Shown: one piece after another, positions 1 to 11,161 of the stretch
Layout of the letters: the number at the start of each line of letters is the position of its first letter
How positions within the stretch are numbered: the stretch's first letter is position 1
NCBI RefSeq assembly: GCF_009730915.1
Contig: NC_052488.1
Coordinates: forward strand, 17,974,305 to 18,038,304
DNA: 64,000 nucleotides
Direction: 5' to 3'
From: Dioscorea cayenensis subsp. rotundata
Taxonomy: Eukaryota > Streptophyta > Magnoliopsida > Dioscoreales > Dioscoreaceae
The notes under the pieces: model-generated
The model's database searches: none
Seen by the model: only the letters and a program-made list of their open reading frames with translations
What the model was told of the DNA's origin: nothing
Program-made: the position numbers and the translations under genes

Positions 1-170
1 AGAGCCAAAGCCACTTAATTCAAGTGGTTAATTAAAAATAAAGTCTCTCGTCATGTGGAATGGTGAGAGTTTAAATCCTTGTTAAAAAATTAACTCACGG
101 ATGAGTGATGTCGCAACTCATACTATAAAGATAGATGTTTGTTGGCCTTTAAAAAAAAAAATAATAATAA
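1..170 (+). repeat. Possible tRNA-derived SINE relic
   Basis: The segment has a stretch near 20-32 loosely like a pol III A box. Near 65-85 a sequence resembles a diverged B box (GAGAGTTTAAATCC). It ends in an A-rich tail at about 150-175. That order is the layout of a tRNA-derived SINE, but both boxes are degenerate and the left end is cut by the window edge, so it may be another repeat. Confidence 0.3.
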
Positions 171-298
171 GAATAATATTGCCTTTGATGAGCAAAAGAC
201 ATGGTTTTGCCATGAAAGGGGGCATAGAGTTCGCGGTGGAGGAGAGGGCTTGGTGATGGAGCTGGATTTGGTGGAAGAGCTTAGGAGCGTTCATTTCA

Positions 299-650
299 GG
301 GAAAGTGGGGGAGAAGTGGTCTGACTTCCCCCCACGTCTGGTGTTTATTTGTACTGAAATGGGGGAAGTGGCACTTCCCCCACTTCTGACTGAAGTGGAT
401 TTTGAACTAAACCCACTTCAGTATTTTTTTTTACTGAAGTGGGGAGAAGTGAGTCAATTTATAAAAACTAACTTCTTTTCATTTCTAAAGTTTTTTTTTT
501 GAACTCATAGAATTTCATCCAACACCTAAATCCTTCGGTTCTATTCTCACTTTCTGACAAATGAACATAAAAATCCTAGAAGTGATATCACTTCCCCCCA
601 CTTCAGAGAAGTGACACTTCCCTCACTTCTTGACTTCCCCTCACTTCCCA
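299..650. repeat. GAAGTG/CACTTC inverted-repeat cluster (fold-back-like element)
   Basis: Many direct and inverted copies of GGGGAAGTG and its complement CACTTCCCC lie here, for example at 303-335, 361-390, 410-450 and 585-650. The outer arms (299-335 and 610-650) are roughly inverted relative to each other and smaller hairpins lie inside. Such a structure fits a fold-back or non-autonomous DNA transposon with repeated subterminal motifs. I could not find a target-site duplication, so the borders are approximate. No coding potential is seen. Confidence 0.5.
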
Positions 651-1483
651 TAGGTTTGGATCTAGTATTAGGCTCGGTGGTGGTGCTAGACTTGATAGAA
701 AAGAGCCAAAAATAAAATAATAATAATAATAATAATTAAGTGGAAATTGCCAAAAAAACCCTCTAAGTTTGTAAAATTGCCAAAAACACCCCGTTAGTTT
801 TGCAATCCCTAAAAACCCCCTCATTTTAAACACTATGTTTTTCAAACCCCCAAAGCCTGTAATGGATGTGAACGGAGTGAGTTTCAAATTTTATGGACGA
901 AAATGCCCTTGCATGGGGAGTCGTGGCTGCAGCCATCTCGGCGGTTTGAGAGGAAGTGGGGTGGGTTTTCGTAGGGTAACCCCAAGAGACGAATTTATTG
1001 GAGCCGCTTTACTTGCTTTTTTTCTCAACTCGCGTCTTCAGCTTTTCCATTTCAAGCTGTCTCCGAAGTTGTCTCTACCGGCGAAGCCTCCAGTAATTGG
1101 CATTTCATCGACTTTTTCCCTTTCCACCCGGTATCTCGAAGGAGAAGTCCCCCGCAACTAGTTGGCATTTCATCGCTTTGCAATCTAAGGTATTGACTAT
1201 GGTTTTATGTTAACTGCTTACTATAAAGAAAGATTTTTTTCGGTTTTGTTTTGTGCTCCTGCTTTTTGTTGGAAGATATTGAAGTCTCGAGGGGATTTCT
1301 CGACTGGGGTTTTGTTAGTTTGCAGGGAGATTTCTCGGCTAGGGTTTTTGTTTTGTTTTTGCATTTTTCAGTATGTATACACTATCGAAATAGTTTTTTT
1401 CGATTGTTATGATTTGTGTAATATTTATAATGTACATTTCCCCTTTCGTTTGATATGGTTGCAGTTTTACAAATGAGGTTGAC

Positions 1484-1645
1484 GTTTAAGAAATGAGATG
1501 TTATAGTTTAAAATTTGTTGTCTCGGTTTAAGTATTCTCGTCTCTGTTTAACAAAATGGGTCTCTGTTTAACATTTGATATCTCTATTTAATAACTGAGA
1601 GTTTACCGTTTAAAACCTTATATTTTCGCTTAAACTTTTGTCAAT
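1484..1645 (+). repeat. 20-bp-period GTTTAA array 1 (MULE 5' region)
   Basis: Eight hexamers of the form GTTTAA, ATTTAA or CTTAAA recur at spacings of 22, 20, 20, 20, 20, 22 and 21 bases. The sequence between the hexamers varies, often ending in TCTCT. The array lies just before the exon that starts at 1688. Confidence 0.8.
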
Positions 1646-2476
1646 ACTGCATGTTGAATATGTTGTTATTGTCGCAGGCTTGTGATTATGGCGGTCAACC
1701 TAGTTAATGGGCGATGTTATTTGACACCGGTTGTGGAGACCTTAGCTAAATTGAAAGATAACATGACCCCTCGACACTGGGAGATTATTCGAAGGACACC
1801 GTTTGCAGCTGCTCATCGAGTGGAAGCTATATACCAAGAGAGGGCCCTTCTTGATTCTCTTTTGCAAAGGTACGATGGTCGCACCAATAAATTCAGGATC
1901 GGGGAAAGCCTCATGAGTTTCAGACCTCAAGATGTGGCCCTCGTTCTTGGTTTGCGTTGCGATGGCGACGCAGTCGTCTTTCAGAAGAAGAAAACCGGTC
2001 GGTCGAAGGGCGGTATCTATCAAAAACCCTACGAGAGCACGAGAGACTCCATCAAGAGCATTCCAGTGCAACTTGTTCGACGAGTGGAGAAGAAGATAAT
2101 TTTGTCAAACTCACGATGGTGTACCTCATGGATACAGATCCTCTTCCCAAATACATCATGCTCGGTTCCCGAATCGGATCGTTGATTATGTCGATGATCT
2201 ACCAGCCATGGGGTGATACGCATGGGCGCAGGCGACGCACAAGTGGCTTATGGAGGATATTCCACAAGCAGCCGCCCGAGTGCAAGATAGATGCGCCGGG
2301 AAGAAGACCAACACAGGGTACATTAAGGGTTGCTCGGCCGCGCTCAACGTCTGGTTTTACGAGCTGACCGGAACGGGGAAGAAAGTCCGCTTTGGCAAGA
2401 TCCCAAGGATGCTGTGCTACGGTAGAAACCAGCTTGTCATCGCTCGATGAGAAAGAGGTAATAAATCATGGACAAT

Positions 2477-2650
2477 GTTTAACATAACTCTTTAATGTTT
2501 AAACATATTATTTAGTGTTTAACTTTAGTATTTACCGTTTAAAACTTATTCATACTGGTTTAAATATTTTGTTCTCTGTTTAAATATTCTATAACATTTA
2601 AATATATAACCACTCTGTTTAAATATAGTTTTTATAGTTTAAAATGAATG
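2477..2650 (+). repeat. 20-bp-period GTTTAA array 2 (MULE)
   Basis: Nine hexamers (GTTTAA, one ATTTAA) recur at spacings of 20, 20, 20, 21, 20, 18, 21 and 20 bases between two coding blocks of the protease gene, so it probably lies in an intron. Confidence 0.85.
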
Positions 2651-3463
2651 ATTTTGCTGAAATTGTTTGGTTTACATATGTTAGTTTCCTGAGCTGGTTC
2701 CGGCGAATGCTGAAGAAGAAATATTTATTTGGGCCAACCGACGGATGGATGCTATTGCTCTGGAACCACTTGCTCGAAGGCAGGATGAGAGGGCAGCCTC
2801 ATCGCATGCGCGCTCGACGCAGTTCTCTTACTTCCAGCCCACCACGCGCACGCTATCCTCGACGCCGGAGAAGCCCTCCCCCACCCCGCAGATTGCAACA
2901 ACCCCCTACCACGACAACGATGAGTCCCCCGATTGTGGCGGCCTCCCGACCATGGCGACCCCTCCGACCGTGAGCGCCAACCGGCGACATTAGGCAAAGA
3001 TGTCACCGCAACTCTTATGCAGGCGTGCCAGATATTGATGACCGAGTTTCATCGGCTTATCGCTCGTGTTGAGGCACTGGAAGGACGTTCACAACCATGT
3101 AAGGATGTGTCTGCGGTTGATGTTGTCGCCGTCGTCCCCGCATCGAAGCCAGGCACAATCCCACAACAAGAACAACCATGTAAAGATGTGTCTGCAGTTG
3201 ATGTTGTCGCCGTCGTCCTCGCATCGAAGGAAGATGCTGCTGGTACTGAACACCGTGAAGGTGCAACGGCAGTGCCCCATGAAGACCCCGACCGAGCAAC
3301 GAGAGAGATGATCAAGGCCAATCAACAATGGGACCAGACGGTTCGAAAAGCTTTTATTCCCAAAAAAATGGGTTGGTGTCTCGTCTTAACAAATATGAGC
3401 AGGAGTTGATGAGGATCTTCCTCAACTGCTCTATGGACGGGTAAGTCTAAAGTTTTTATGATA

Positions 3464-3642
3464 GTGTTTAAAGTTTTTATTATAGTGTTTAACGATTTTC
3501 TAATAGTGTTTAATGTCTTTATGTTATCATTTAATTTGTCTACTTAACGTTTAATTATATATAATATCATTTAACAATTGATAATATCATTTAAACATTT
3601 ACAATATGGTCTTATTATATCTGTTATCGTTTAACCTCAGCA
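3464..3642 (+). repeat. 20-bp-period GTTTAA array 3 (MULE)
   Basis: GTTTAA and ATTTAA hexamers recur at spacings of 21, 21, 21, 20, 20, 20 and 40 bases (one unit lacks the motif). The array lies just before the Ulp1 protease exons. Confidence 0.85.
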
Positions 3643-4574
3643 CTGTCGTGTGGAAGAATGACGCTGTCAGCACCACACGGTACAAATTGTACACGCTGTT
3701 TGAGGGGAAGGAGATGGTCACAGATGATGTGATGGGCAGCTTTCGTATGCATAATACAAAAAGTCGCTGAGCGAAAGAGCCATATCCTTACAAGAAGCGC
3801 CTCCATCACCGGACATCGCTTGCTTGCTTATGTCAAAGCGGGGACGACGCACATGAAATAATTATGGCTATGGTCGGGGATCTTTGTCTGCAGACACCTC
3901 GCGAAGTTCAAATTGTCATCCTCCCGATAATCATGAATGACCACTTCCATGTACGTCAGTCCTCGACAATGATAAACAAGAATACAGGCATTATTCTTCA
4001 TGTCCGGGGTACGATAAAGACGTGTTGGACATGGTAAGTTCTTTAATTATGTCCTATTAATAGTGTTTGGTATTTAATCGGTATTCTAATCTCAACTTGC
4101 ATATCTCGACAGCGGAATCTATTCGACAATTGTATCGATATGGAGTTCGGCGAGTCGGCGACGGCAAAGTACCCACTCGTGCACGACATGGAAACCCCAC
4201 GCCAGAAACAAGGAAGCGTCAATTGCGCCGTCTACGTCATGCGGTTTATCGAGCAATTACTTTGGGGTGAGAAGTTACGGCTACCGCAGACAGACGTTTC
4301 TTACCTCAGATTAAGATATGTTACCCGCATACTTAAGGAGGGGAGGGCAGCCGGCGTCCATGAGAAAGGGGGGTCGTCACAAGCAAGTTAAGATTTGTGA
4401 CCGAAGAAGTGTCTGTATATATCTCAATGTCAATTTTGTTTTCGAATGTAAACCTGGACATTCAATTCATTGTTTTCGTTTCGGAAGAACATGACTTGTA
4501 TATCTCAATGTAAATTTTGTTTGTTTTCAATTGTAAGGCAGGTTAAATTCCATTAAGTTTCATTTCATTGTTTA

Positions 4575-4740
4575 ATTTACGTTGTAATTGTGTACATTTC
4601 CGTTTCATTGTTTAAATATACCATATATCGTTTAAACATCAGTTGAAATATTTCAAATTACAGTGTATCCGTTTAAAATAACACTGTCTCTGTTTAAATA
4701 AATGCATTCATTGTAAAGAGTAAGAGTTTAAATATGGAAA
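4575..4740 (+). repeat. 20-bp-period GTTTAA array 4 (between the two MULE genes)
   Basis: GTTTAA hexamers occur at spacings of 40, 20, 41, 21 and about 34 bases in the gap between the convergent 3' ends of the protease and transposase genes. The multiples of 20 are kept even where the motif is lost. Confidence 0.75.
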
Positions 4741-5339
4741 GTTGCCCATCAATACACAATGTTTCCATGTCGTCGTCGGCTTATTTACAATGCCTAGTCG
4801 GCGACAGTTTCATTGCAAGATCTACGATTGTGACCGGATCCATGGCAGCGGCTGCAATGTAACTCGCGGACATCAAACGCTTGCGACTCGATCCTCTTTC
4901 GTCTAGGCCGCCCAGTGCCTTCTCGTCCGAGCGGTGCATAAGCGAAGCTCACGATTTCCGTCCGAAGGCTCGTCATCGTCGGGTATGGCGAATCTGACTT
5001 CCTTGTACGCCCGGTTTGTAATTGTCGATGGTGAAGTACCCGCTAATAAATCGATGTACGTTGGTGTCATGCTCGTATTATTGCGAGTATAGCGTGTTTG
5101 CAAGGGATACCATAAACTTGCCACCTTCGACATGAACAAGTTCGATGGCGAGATCTCGAGAGTTCTCTGCACTTGGTCGATCACTTCGTAACGATCATCG
5201 ACACAACGACCAACACGAAGATTTTGGCTGTCCTCATCAATGATCTCTACCTTCGAATGTATGTCTAGGCATAAGTAGGTCTCCCATTTGTTTGCTTGCT
5301 CACGCCGGTTACATAACATGCGCATCAACTTGAACTCGG

Positions 5340-5515
5340 CAAATAAGGTTAAACAAAGGCGATGATGGTTAAATAATTCGTAAACATGTTTTAAACATTA
5401 TTGTAAATATTTAAAGCGAAAAGGATTAATATTTAAAGTCAGAGAAGTTTAATTAAACAAAGATTGAGAATGTTTAAAGGGTAACACTAAATGTTAAGTG
5501 TAAACCAACATTCGC
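5340..5515 (-). repeat. 20-bp-period array 5, opposite orientation (MULE transposase side)
   Basis: On the - strand GTTTAA, CTTTAA and ATTTAA hexamers occur at spacings of about 20, 22, 20, 22 and 20 bases. Orientation follows the transposase, not the protease. Confidence 0.75.
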
Positions 5516-6789
5516 AGACCTTATGGAGTCGACCATTTTTTACGTCGACGGTAAATGACGAGCTTCCTTGATCCAAGCATTGAGCGACTCCGCGACGTTT
5601 GAATACATCTCACCCCAGCGATCACCTCACGAGCAGATAATTCGACCAATGTGCCATATCCGATTTATTAATCAACCCGGTGATGAGCTTGGGTGATGTG
5701 GCTGCGAGTTCATTCACGGTATCGTCGAAATCTTTAGCCGTGGATGCCCACGCAATCGCGGAAGCATATAGACCGAGACTCCTCCCTCAATGCCTTCCCA
5801 AGTCCGACATTGGCTTTTCATAAAATTGGCCTCCAAATGTCGAAGGCGGTATGCATGTGGCGAAGAAGGGAAGACTCTCGCAATTGCGCTCACAAGGCCC
5901 TTGAACCTGTCCGACACGAAGGTAATTATCTCATGATAATCTCCATCCTCGTATAAAGCATCGCCTAACTTAGATATGAACCAAAGGCAACGTGGAAAAA
6001 ACCATTGTTTCCATCTTTCCCTGTGGCACCCAGTAGTGTACCCGATATTTTCCAAGGATGTGGGTACCATCGAGAAGCAATGACTGCGCAAGCGCTCTTG
6101 AATCCCACAATACCTGCTGAAAGAAAAGAATGCACGTTTAAAAGCGATCACCGTCTCTTTCCACGATCGCAGCGCTGCCGGAGTTGTCTCGACCCACCTT
6201 ATCCACATACCAAAGCAAAGCGATCATAGCTGGAGATGTCACCCTGCAGTCGAGGACCACCCGGGCATGCTCTTTTTTCCCAACCAAGCTCGCTTGTATG
6301 GTATGTGGACACCATGTTCCCATAACATGTCCTTCCCGAATGTCAATGGCCTTGCATCAAGGGACGGTCCTTGAGCTTCTGAATCACTCGTGCGCTAACC
6401 CATTTTTTGGACGCTTTCGGATGTGACGCCGAACCTATGCCACCACCGCAAATGTGTGACGGGTTGATTGTCTTGATTCCCGAAAGTATTTTTTTGTTAT
6501 ACTCTTTTTGATGCGTGAAGGCGCCTAACGACAACCATCGGCAGCGCATTCCACAGTCACCCGATGTTTTTCGTTCTTTATGAATTTGAAGTCAAAATTC
6601 CGTTTGATTGCATGATTTCGAAGTACATCCCTGAAATGTTCGACACCGTCAAAATGTTGTCAAATATCCAACGACAGACTTCGAATGATCGGCGAGGAAG
6701 GAAGACATCCCACACCGTCAAGGTCACCATGGGGATGAGCGGAGCACTCGCGAGAATCAATTCCCGCCAACACTTCGATCAAATGAAAA

Positions 6790-6945
6790 GATCAATATGT
6801 TAAGCGGAGAATATAATATTTAAGTGATAATGACAATATTTAAAGCGTTAAATTAAATACTTAAGCGGTTAACTAATAACGTAAAGCGACTAGTACAAGA
6901 GCGTTAACCCAGATGACGGACATATTTAAACACTAATGACCCCGC
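6790..6945 (-). repeat. 20-bp-period array 6, opposite orientation (MULE transposase intron)
   Basis: The - strand carries GTTTAA and CGCTTAA/CTTTAA variants repeated between the PB1-like exon and the zinc-binding block. Periodicity is looser than in arrays 1-5, but the same core and orientation are visible. Confidence 0.6.
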
Positions 6946-7545
6946 ACAACTCGGAACAATTAAAAGAGAAGGAACTTACAACGAGTAAAACTCGTTTTCA
7001 TTAGGATTCGGCAATGGCACATCTTCTGTCTCGACGACAAGATCAACTACAGCACATTTGAAGATGGAGTGCACGTGACACATCCGCTGGAAGTCAACAT
7101 CGTTTTCTATTGGACAAACCGTTTTATATCCATCTGGTGTGATGAACTTAACCCTGACAAGAGAAACTTCGAGACCCCAAGAAGTCTGAGCCGTGAACAT
7201 TAGCACTCTTCCCTCCCCGTTGAATCTAGCAATACCACAAAAACTCTCCATAATATATCGGCCGAAAACCAAATCGTACAAACCAAATGAAATGAAGAAC
7301 AAAAATAAGCCGAAGAAGAAGAAGAAGAAGAAAAAGATGTAAATAATAAACAACAGTCAGATAGGCAAACAAAAAAAGTGCATATATATATATCACTGTC
7401 GCGATGAAGACAAAAAAGTGCATAGAGGTTAGACTAGACGTGATGTGATTGGGCGGTATTTTTCCCTCCATCCCAAGGGCAAAAAGGGAAATATATGTCA
7501 CTGTCGCGATGAAGACATATTTTCATCGCTCGACATGAGTATCTG

Positions 7546-7880
7546 TTTAAACGTCAAGCTTTTTATGTTTAAACATATACATATAGTGTTTAACATAACG
7601 ATTACCGGTTTAAATAAAGTCTATATCATGTAAATAATACGTAAACCGTTTAAATATAGTGATTTAACTGTTTAAAATATATGTTATTGTTTAAATTGAA
7701 TGACTTCACTGACATCGCGTTGAAGATGGGTACCTCCTGGGTCACTGTTTAAACATCTTTACGTATTTTCTTAAACACCGTTGTTATTGTTTAAAGAGTA
7801 ACTTGAGTATTGTTTAACTTTTTCTTTTGTTTACAATGACGTTCTTTTGTTTTCCACATTGTTTTTACTAGGTCTCTGTT
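7546..7880 (+). repeat. 20-bp-period GTTTAA array 7 (MULE right part)
   Basis: GTTTAA hexamers on the + strand at spacings of 22, 21, 20, 40, 22 and 19 bases fill 7546-7700. More copies continue to 7880. The + orientation differs from the flanking - strand transposase sequence, which fits a rearranged or composite element. Confidence 0.75.
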
Positions 7881-7975
7881 TAAATTTCAGAAGTTCACAT
7901 CCAAATAAGCTTGTTTCGTTTTATTTATAAAACATTTACAACATTTACAACGTCCTCTCGGACTTTTGGACACTC

Positions 7976-8080
7976 ACTAACTCGACCCTCGTAGAACGAA
8001 ACAAGTGTCCAGTACATTCGAATGCTCACGCGGTTGCAGTAACATCGCATCAACTTGAACCCTGCACAACGCATACAACA
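7976..8080 (-). pseudogene. Second copy of a MULE transposase segment
   Basis: The stretch at about 8025-8065 closely matches 5300-5340, including the shared block CGCATCAACTTGAAC and the flanking GCTCACGC-GGTT. In the main transposase this block precedes the C-terminal SWIM region. Its presence here, with no matching continuation, marks a truncated second transposase copy. Confidence 0.6.
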
Positions 8081-8904
8081 TTAAAAAAAGGTTAAACAAA
8101 CACATTCATGAAAAGCGACTATTAATCAATGTGTCATGGTCGGGACTTAGCGAAGATCCCGATAGTTAAACACGAGCGTAATAGTTGTACTATCGACGTA
8201 ATGTTCTTAAGCGGTAACAAAAAGTTTCAGTGATAAATATCAACTCCGTCTTAAAGGATGTTTCCCCGATCTCCCTCCTCTGAGAATCCTCCATGATCAC
8301 GCACATCGTGAAAACTTTCTTTTCTTACCCAAGTCGAAATGCTCAGCTAATTGCTTTGCCCGTCATCCATCACTGGAGAATCCTCTGCGATTCGAGCGAT
8401 TATGCGAGTATTTCGACTCAGGGCGAAAAAGATAGTTTAACTTGTTGCGTGATTACGGTCGATGATTCTCAAGATAAGAAAGGAGGATCACGAAACATCC
8501 TTTTCAGATAGAGTTCATCTTCGAACTTTCGTCTGACTCCAGCGAATATCATACATGCGGAAGCGGATGACGAGGAGGAAGAGGAGGAGGATGAGGGAGG
8601 ATGATGAGGATGACGAGGGAGTGGTTGTCCATGGGAAGGGTTCTTCACAGTTATTTATAGTGTGAAGTCCACAAGCGGTGACTCTTCATATCCGAGAAAA
8701 AAAGTTAAAGCGTACGAGTGGACCGACATTGACTGATGACAACAAACGGGTGTTCGGATATTTATGTTACCATGCATAAGAATTAATGCCGTCATTAATT
8801 CTTATGCACGGGATACCATAACCTTGCCACCTGCCACCTGCCACCTGCCAACAATTCAGATCAAACGAAAAAGATCACCGTTTTACGCAGAGACTTTGAG
8901 AATT

Positions 8905-9055
8905 TACACGTTAATATGAATAGTTATACATGTAAAGATAAAGTTAAACGGAGATGACAAATATTAAACGGAGATGACAATTATTAAACATATTGGTAAT
9001 ATATTTAAACGGATAATAGCAAATAGTTAAATATTATTTAAAATATACAAATAGA
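8905..9055 (-). repeat. 20-bp-period array 8 (MULE right end)
   Basis: On the - strand GTTTAA/GTTTAAC variants recur several times before the duplicated N-terminal transposase exon. Two nearly identical AAACGGAGATGACAA units are adjacent, suggesting recent unit duplication. Confidence 0.6.
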
Positions 9056-9064
9056 TAACCATAA

Positions 9065-9245
9065 ACGAGAAGAACTTTACAACGAAATGAACTCGTTTTC
9101 AAACGGAGACGACAATGGCACATGCTCTGCCTCGACAATAAAATCGACTACAACTCATTTGAAGATGAAGTGCACTTGACCAATCCGATGGAAATCAACT
9201 TCATTTTCTGTTGGAGAAACCGATTTATTTTCTGTTGATGTGATT
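9065..9245 (-). pseudogene. Second copy of the MULE transposase N-terminal exon
   Basis: The - strand reads an ENEVDF...FIFK...VVDFIVEAEHVPLSSP pattern that parallels ENDVDF...SIFK...VVDLVVETEDVPLPNP in the main copy at 6980-7110. DNA similarity is also clear at 9065-9230 against 6970-7120. An in-frame stop lies after FIFK, so it is dead. With the duplicated block at about 8025, this says the right 2 kb of the element came from a second related MULE. Confidence 0.7.
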
Positions 9246-9433
9246 TGGCGCTTTCCTTTCCCACCATTTTCAAGGCCAAAAATGGGATTTCACAACATGG
9301 ACCCATTTGAAGTGAACGGTAGGGGGCAAAAGGGAAGTTAAACACTAACGGAAGGGTTGTCCGGGGTGTGTAAAAGTAGCAGGGGGTTTTTGGGAAGTTT
9401 TGAAAATTACGAGGGGTGAACAATAATTTTCCC

Positions 9434-11161
9434 TAATAATAATAATAATAATGTTTTAAAATTTTAATAATATTTTAATAAAAAATGCCACATTAGTTAA
9501 ATTAAATAGGAAAAATAACTGTTATTAGCTAAGCGAACTTAATTTATACAACTTAAAGAAGAAACTCAAAATACCAAAAATTTTGAGGACTCCAACAGAA
9601 GAAAGAAAAGTAAAAAATCTAGATTTTATTTTCGTCATTAAACTTTTATTTTTTATTTTTTTCACTTTTTCATGATATTTTAATTTAAATATATTTTATG
9701 TAATGACAGAATTTTTATCATCTTGTTTTACTTAAGTTTAAAAATAAAAAGATTCAAAATTCCAAAACCAATGCAGGGACCAAAAAGAAGAAAGAAAATG
9801 GTAAATAAATTATTTTGTTGACTAAACCAATTTTATTTAACTTTTACTTTTACAATCTTTGCTTAATTATATACATATATATTATTATAATCATATATAA
9901 ACCAGGATTTCTACTAATTCATCTCCAAAAAAACGATATTTAAAAATAAAATTTTATTTTTAATGTACTTATTATTTGAGATTTTTTAAATTTGTGGTTT
10001 TTCTCCGCAACATACGGGCCTATCCTTGGGGCTTGAATGATGGAATATATTTTTAATGATATTTAATATAACATAATAAAAATCTTAACAAATTTTGGTG
10101 AGGGAAATAAGATGGTATGAGTTTGTTAATATTATTATAGTTTAATATTTGATTTTTTTTAAAATAATTCCTAATTTTGATATTTATAATATGAACCTGG
10201 AAATTATAAATAATTATTTACTCATATAAATTTATAATGTTTATATAATTCTTTTATTTTTTTTACAGTAACTGTTCCATTTTTTATTCCGATGGTTAGA
10301 GTTTGGTTTCTCATAACTATTTGAAATCCAATTTTGTTCTATAACAATTCAATAAATATAACTGATTTTTTAATTTTTCAAATATATATTTGATATTTTA
10401 AAAATAATTAGAATTATAATAAGTTTTTTAAAGAAAAACACAACTACCAATTCACATCTGATATAAACATTTTTTTAACATTTTTTAATAACATTTTTTA
10501 AATTATCAATAACTGTTGAAATATCATATATATATATATATATTTTTTTTTTTTCATTTTAGTAAGAGATCAGCAACTACAAATTTCTTAACAGCAGTTC
10601 CTAAAAATAATAAATAATAATAAACCGGTTGCCTTGATTTCTGTTGAACAAATAAATAAATAAATATATACATTTGTGATTTTATTAAAACATCAAATTA
10701 TCAATAACTGTTGGAACTGGAAAAATCATATTTGTTGTTATCCCATATTCCTCTACATAACAAGATAATAACAGTTAAAAATACAAGTAAAATGATACTT
10801 ATATAAATAATATAAGATTTATTTATTTATTTTAATATTTGAAGATAATAATGACTAGAGTAAAAGTGTAAAGCAACACTCACATTCTTGATACAAAAAC
10901 CTTTAATAAATATCTAAATTTCCATTTATTATAAATAACTAAATAAGTAAAATAAAATCACAAACATTGATTGCATTCCAATTTATAATATCTAAAAATT
11001 AAATAAAATAAAATAAATTTAGCTGTCACCCAAATCCAAAATCATTCCCAAAACCCTTTTCCCCATTAAAAATCCCCAATTTTTCATTCCTTTTGCCCTA
11101 AAACCTCCAAAACTCACTATGAAACCCTCTTAGCCCCACCATCCCTTCCCCAAGAAAAACA
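9434..11161. other. AT-rich intergenic region upstream of TMK
   Basis: The DNA is very AT-rich with short A/T runs and an AT dinucleotide run near 10525. No gene or convincing repeat border is seen. The last 130 bases are pyrimidine-rich and C-rich, fitting a 5' leader of the downstream kinase gene. Confidence 0.5.

Larger units (their letters stand above)
1688..4391 (+). pseudogene. Plant-mobile-domain/Ulp1 (C48) protease gene of the MULE, frameshifted
   Basis: The first exon starts at ATG 1688, right after a possible splice acceptor. It encodes a region resembling DUF1985/plant mobile domain, with the pattern SFRPQDVALVLGLRCDGDAV. Homologous sequence continues in other frames, for example KWLMEDIPQAAARV and ALNVWFYELTG at about 2240-2380. 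The protease part runs from about 3640. It has LPIIMNDHFH (catalytic His) and VLDNDKQEY (catalytic Asp), and a last exon at 4113-4391 with KQGSVNCAVYVMRF, where Q and C fit the oxyanion Gln and the nucleophile Cys. The usual DCG around the Cys reads NCA. The His and Asp blocks lie in different frames, and further shifts occur near 2100-2200, 3740 and 3850, so this copy is not intact. Ulp1-type enzymes remove SUMO-like modifiers; the role in transposition is unknown. Confidence 0.7.
4794..7251 (-). pseudogene. MULE transposase, frameshifted
   Basis: Read on the - strand, ATG 7251 opens an exon to about 6980 with a PB1-like N-terminal region (DFQRMCHVHSIFK) and a plausible GTAAG donor. Next comes a DNA-binding zinc region ending in SHICGGG (about 6460). 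The DDE core follows: SLLLDGTHILGKY near 6090 gives the first Asp, ITFVSDRFKGL near 5920 gives the second, and HAYRLRHLEANF follows, in which the usual Cys of the C2H motif reads Arg. A SWIM-type sequence QVYGIPCKHAILAI lies near 5090 and a CCHC zinc knuckle CSRCHGSGHNRRSC near 4840. These blocks fall in different frames, so the gene is broken, and the third acidic residue was not located. It would have catalysed cut-and-paste transposition. Confidence 0.75.
740..9433. mobile_element. Decayed Mutator-like element (MULE) with Ulp1-type protease and transposase genes
   Basis: The left end (740 onward) and the complement of the right end (9433 backward) both read G(T/G)GGAAAATT-like followed by runs of C-rich blocks, and they stay loosely similar for about 150 bp, as expected of long diverged MULE terminal inverted repeats. 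Both ends lie in AAT-rich simple sequence, so the 9-bp target duplication cannot be resolved. Inside are a plant-mobile-domain/Ulp1 protease gene on the + strand and a MULE transposase on the - strand, both with frameshifts. Plant MULEs carrying Ulp1-like proteases are known (Kaonashi in Arabidopsis, CUMULE in melon). All non-coding parts carry GTTTAA-type arrays of 20-bp period. The right part repeats transposase segments, so the element may be composite. Confidence 0.8.

Noticed and set aside
1484..1645. GTTTAA arrays as a CRISPR or as tRNA clusters
   Set aside because: The conserved core is only six bases, the spacers are AT-rich and degenerate, and the same pattern is confined to transposons.
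2644..3409. Several overlapping Pro/Arg- and Ala/Val-rich frames on both strands
   Set aside because: They overlap one another inside the decayed MULE protease region, which includes a short internal repeat (about 3100-3150 and 3175-3225). None has independent support as a gene.
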